A stretch of 64,000 nucleotides of DNA from Keguizhuia sedimenti (lineage in GTDB: Bacteria; Pseudomonadota; Gammaproteobacteria; Burkholderiales; Burkholderiaceae_D), in assembly GCA_030715135.1 (NCBI GenBank), contig JAUYVH010000001.1, positions 372,001-436,000 on the forward strand, given 5' to 3'. Shown in pieces: positions 61,360 through 64,000 of the stretch. Position 1 is the stretch's first letter. Every line of letters starts with the position of its first letter. A program made the position numbers and the translations under genes. The notes under the pieces are model-generated. The model saw nothing but the letters and a program-made list of their open reading frames with translations. It was not told where the DNA came from and made no database searches.

Positions 61360-62505
61360 ATGAAAAAAATATTCGTGGCACTAGCCGCTACCCTTCTGAC
61401 CTTGTCCTCGGCTTTCGCGCAAAGTCTTCCTTCTCCGATCATCGCTTCCAAATCCTGGCTGCTTCTGGATGCGACCAGCAACCAGGTACTCGCGGCGCAG
61501 GAACCGGATATGCGGATTGAGCCTGCTTCGCTGACCAAAATCATGACTGCGTATCTCGCTTTTTCCGCGATCAAGGAAAAACGGCTGGACCTGAACCAGA
61601 TGGTGAATGTGTCGGTCAAGGCATGGAAAGTCGATCGCGACAGCTCCAAGATGTTTATCGAGCCGCGTACACCGGTCTCGATCAACGATTTGCTGTATGG
61701 CTTGATTGTCCAGTCGGGCAATGACGCCGCAGTGGCGCTGGCCGAAGCGGTAGCGGGCTCCGAAGAGGCCTTCGCCGGCCTGATGAATCGCGAAGCCGAG
61801 CGCATGGGCCTGAAATCGACACGCTTTGCCAATCCGCATGGCTTGCCCAGCCCGAATAATTATTCGACTGCGCGCGACCTGGCAACGCTGGCTTCACGCT
61901 TGATCAATGATCACCCGGATCTGTACAAGATTTATTCCACCAAGAGCTTCACCTACAACAAGATCACGCAACCCAACCGCAATCGCCTGCTCTGGAGCGA
62001 CCCGACCGTGGATGGCATGAAGACTGGCCACACGCAAGCCGCCGGCTATTGCCTGGTTGCATCCGCCAAGCGCCCGAACGGCAAGGGCGATCGTCGCCTG
62101 ATTTCAGTCGTGCTGGGCACCGTGTCCGACCAGATGCGCGCGCAGGAAAGCCAGAAGCTGTTGAACTGGGGCTTCCTCAATTTCGATACCGTGAAGCTGT
62201 ATGCAAAAGGCCAGGCAGTCGCCACGCCGGAAGTCTGGAAAGGATCGCAAGGCCAGGTCAAGTTAGGCTTTAATCATGATGTTTTCGTCACTGTGCCGCG
62301 CGGCATGGCTGAGAAAATGAAACCGGTCCTGGAGCGCAAGAATCCACTGGTCGCACCGATCGCACAGAACAGCAAGGTCGGCGTATTGAAAATCGTGGCC
62401 GACGGCAAAACGATTACCGAACTGCCTCTCCTTGCGCTGGAAGAAATTCCGCAGGCAAGCGTCATCGGCCGCGCCTGGGATTCGATGCGCCTGCTTTTCA
62501 AATAA
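61360..62505 (+). CDS. dacC: D-alanyl-D-alanine carboxypeptidase (PBP5/6 type)
   Basis: The 381-residue precursor has a signal peptide (MKKIFVALAATLLTLSSAFA) and the penicillin-binding motifs SxxK ('SLTKIM', Ser57 and Lys60), SxN ('QSGNDAAVA') and KTG ('MKTGHTQAAGYC'). The C-terminal domain ends with an amphipathic helix, 'ASVIGRAWDSMRLLFK', that anchors it to the outer face of the inner membrane. It trims the last D-Ala of peptidoglycan pentapeptides. Symbol dacC is by similarity; dacA is equally possible. A strong terminator follows. Confidence 0.93.
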   Translation: MKKIFVALAATLLTLSSAFAQSLPSPIIASKSWLLLDATSNQVLAAQEPDMRIEPASLTKIMTAYLAFSAIKEKRLDLNQMVNVSVKAWKVDRDSSKMFIEPRTPVSINDLLYGLIVQSGNDAAVALAEAVAGSEEAFAGLMNREAERMGLKSTRFANPHGLPSPNNYSTARDLATLASRLINDHPDLYKIYSTKSFTYNKITQPNRNRLLWSDPTVDGMKTGHTQAAGYCLVASAKRPNGKGDRRLISVVLGTVSDQMRAQESQKLLNWGFLNFDTVKLYAKGQAVATPEVWKGSQGQVKLGFNHDVFVTVPRGMAEKMKPVLERKNPLVAPIAQNSKVGVLKIVADGKTITELPLLALEEIPQASVIGRAWDSMRLLFK

Positions 62506-62542
62506 TTTTCCTACACTCCAAGCCGTCAACGGCAATCAAAGC

Positions 62543-62578
62543 AAAACGGCCCATGTTCAAAGCATGGGCCGTTTTTTT
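62543..62578 (+). terminator. Strong rho-independent terminator after dacC
   Basis: AAAACGGCCCATG and CATGGGCCGTTTT form a 13-bp stem with a 7-base loop, running into seven T's. The rest of the 62506-62808 gap holds nothing recognised. Confidence 0.92.
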
Positions 62579-62808
62579 CTTTGCACGCTCCCGGCGAGCA
62601 TATCAACCTTGCACGCCCGCCTGTTAAGCAAATCCGATGCGGTGCCCGCAGCTTGCGCTGTGCTTTATTGCCGTTAGGATCAGAATTGTTTTCATTTGTA
62701 ATGACACAGTGAAATGTCGTCTTTCAAGCGTGATCGGCATCAAACGCGCATAGCCAAGTCCTTGATAAATCTAAATGGGATGACATCCATGGAAATTATG
62801 ATAATCCC

Positions 62809-63345
62809 ATGGAACCCACTCTTTCGCGCATCAGCAACCGCGGATTTAAACCGCTTGTGCTTACCATCACACGGGAGCAAATTGAAACGCTCAATTTGCA
62901 GCCCGCACTGGACGTTATCCAATCCGCATTGAGCACGCCCAAGATCGCCGCCTACAATGCCGGCAGACTGTCCCTGTCGGTAACAGGCTACGTAAAGGGT
63001 GAACGCATCATCAAGCCCAACCGCGAAATCATTCAAAAGTATTTTCTGGCGCTGGATCGCGAGTTCAACGGATGGTTCCATTTGTGCAATCGCTGGGACA
63101 ATACCCTGCGCATGCTGTTTCTCGCCACCACGCCTTTGAAGGAAATCCAGAGTGCCGGCACCGAGCAGCCGCAACTGTGCTTTGACTTAAGCGAACTGCG
63201 GCTTTTCATTTCCGTCCACAACGCGGCATTGATGCAACTGCACAAGGAAAACGGCATTCCGCTGCGCACGACGGAGCATGTCAAGAAGCTGATGCAAGCC
63301 TATTTTGACAATTACTTCCTCAAACTCAAGGAAGAAAAACTGTAG
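62809..63345 (+). CDS. Hypothetical protein (178 residues)
   Basis: I do not recognise a family. The protein starts MEPTLSRISNRGFKPLVLTI, has 'YNAGRLSLSVTGYVKGERII' and 'FNGWFHLCNRWDNTLRMLFL', and ends in charged helices ('LKKLM'-like 'TEHVKKLMQAYFDNYFLKL'). It is soluble, with no signal peptide. Codon use matches the neighbours and the frame is intact, so it is probably real. The start is supported only weakly by GGAAATT some 15 bases upstream. Confidence 0.7.
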   Translation: MEPTLSRISNRGFKPLVLTITREQIETLNLQPALDVIQSALSTPKIAAYNAGRLSLSVTGYVKGERIIKPNREIIQKYFLALDREFNGWFHLCNRWDNTLRMLFLATTPLKEIQSAGTEQPQLCFDLSELRLFISVHNAALMQLHKENGIPLRTTEHVKKLMQAYFDNYFLKLKEEKL

Positions 63346-63505
63346 CTGCCTTTTACTTCCTCATTAATCCGCAGCGCAGTCAATGACCATACAGAACCTG
63401 GCTGAGCATTCCGGATTTAAAACCTGCCCATCCACAAAACACACTGTCGTGCGCAGGACCTCCGCTGCCTTATGAAGAGTACGCAAGCAAAAGGGCGCCA
63501 GCAAA

Positions 63506-63536
63506 AAAGCCTATCGTGGTTCACACGATAGGCTTT
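63506..63536 (-). terminator. Terminator of the small membrane protein gene
   Basis: AAAGCCTATCGTG and CACGATAGGCTTT form a 13-bp stem with a 5-base loop. On the minus strand it runs into a six-T tract, so it ends the leftward gene at 63583-63735. Confidence 0.88.
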
Positions 63537-63582
63537 CAATAAAAGCGGCGGGAATTCTTATGCGCCCGCTGATGCGGCGCAG

Positions 63583-63735
63583 TTAAACGAAGGAATTGAT
63601 GCCGAGCAGGATCAAGCCAATGCTGATGGCGGCAGACGCAACAATGCACAGCACTGCCTGCAATTTATTGACATTGAATTTTGTCAGCTTCTTTCCTGCG
63701 TAGTATTTTGACGTGGCATGTAAAGATTTATGCAT
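63583..63735 (-). CDS. Small single-helix membrane protein (50 residues)
   Basis: MHKSLHATSKYYAGKKLTKF begins a 50-residue protein with a basic N-terminus and one hydrophobic helix ('AVLCIVASAAISIGLILLGI'). GGAG lies six bases before the ATG at 63735. A strong terminator follows the stop after about 46 bases. The topology suggests a small inner-membrane protein with its N-terminus in the cytoplasm. No family assigned. Confidence 0.65.
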   Translation of the reverse strand: MHKSLHATSKYYAGKKLTKFNVNKLQAVLCIVASAAISIGLILLGINSFV

Positions 63736-63799
63736 ATGAGCTCCATTGACTCCCTGCAACAATTTGCGTCGAGTCATTATAGGAGGAGTTTGATTTGCG

Positions 63800-63979
63800 T
63801 CAATATCCTTTTATGCAAGTATTGCGAAAAATATGTAACAAATTTTCTTTAGAGAAATTTATTTTATATCTTGCCATTATTTCCGCCGCCTTTTTATATC
63901 CGAAGCTTTTCGCTTTACTCTTTAAATAAGCCGCATCGACGATCAAAATAAACATGCTTATGCAAGAATAAGCATTCAT
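63800..63979 (-). CDS. Hypothetical small protein at right edge
   Basis: A 59-residue frame starts MNAYSCISMFILIVDAAYL and ends in NTCIKGY. It lies in AT-rich DNA with no clear ribosome binding site, and the frame stays open to the right edge, so it may be the end of a longer gene. A hydrophobic start is followed by a basic region. Real coding is uncertain. Confidence 0.3.
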   Translation of the reverse strand: MNAYSCISMFILIVDAAYLKSKAKSFGYKKAAEIMARYKINFSKENLLHIFRNTCIKGY

Positions 63980-64000
63980 CCGTTTCGGGCTTTGCAATGG

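Overview
This 64-kb window looks like chromosome from a betaproteobacterium of the order Burkholderiales, most likely Oxalobacteraceae-like. The evidence is a fairly high GC content, the protein sequences (RlhA, the NAGGN osmolyte genes, the birA-coaX-SPOR order, the DUF2868/DUF3482 pair) and the local gene orders. The genus is inference. I found no rRNA or tRNA gene, no CRISPR array and no insertion sequence.

Layout. 1-6.2 kb holds sensory proteins: a multi-PAS protein cut by the left edge, a remnant of a flavohemoglobin gene, and a MEDS-domain protein with a large hybrid histidine kinase. 6.5-9 kb has argB, a CWC protein and the first of two NarM-like nitrate-reductase-associated proteins. 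9.4-15.3 kb is the N-acetylglutaminylglutamine amide (NAGGN) cluster plus a sugar kinase. 15.5-21.4 kb has the DUF3482 GTPase/DUF2868 pair and DUF2062-AIM24-M48 membrane genes. 21.5-23.7 kb has a ModE-like regulator divergent from the second NarM-like gene. 24-39 kb combines c-di-GMP enzymes with nirB-nirD-nitrite channel-PP2C/kinase. 39-47.6 kb is mixed housekeeping (cold shock, AI-2E transporter, RlhA, acyltransferases, phosphofructokinase). 47.6-48.4 kb is a small integron-type cassette array. 49.8-52.3 kb is a TupABC tungstate transporter. 53-55.4 kb is birA-coaX-SPOR. 55.6-60.2 kb is an Mla-type lipid transport operon with VanZ. 60-64 kb has a ferredoxin, a hydrolase, a D,D-carboxypeptidase and small hypothetical genes.

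How the genes fit together. Nitrate/nitrite assimilation and molybdenum/tungsten handling recur: two NarM-like proteins, NirBD, a nitrite channel with a Ser/Thr kinase-phosphatase, TupABC and a ModE-like regulator. No nitrate reductase lies in the window. Inverted repeats of the form AAATATG-N10/11-CATATTT occur twice in front of the regulator and once in front of tupA, 27 kb away, which suggests one small regulon.

The least expected element is the pair of low-GC hypothetical genes at 47.6-48.4 kb. Each ends inside an imperfect 60-62 bp inverted repeat with the R/L box layout of an integron attC site. No integrase gene is visible, so it reads as a short cluster of attC sites lacking an integrase (CALIN).
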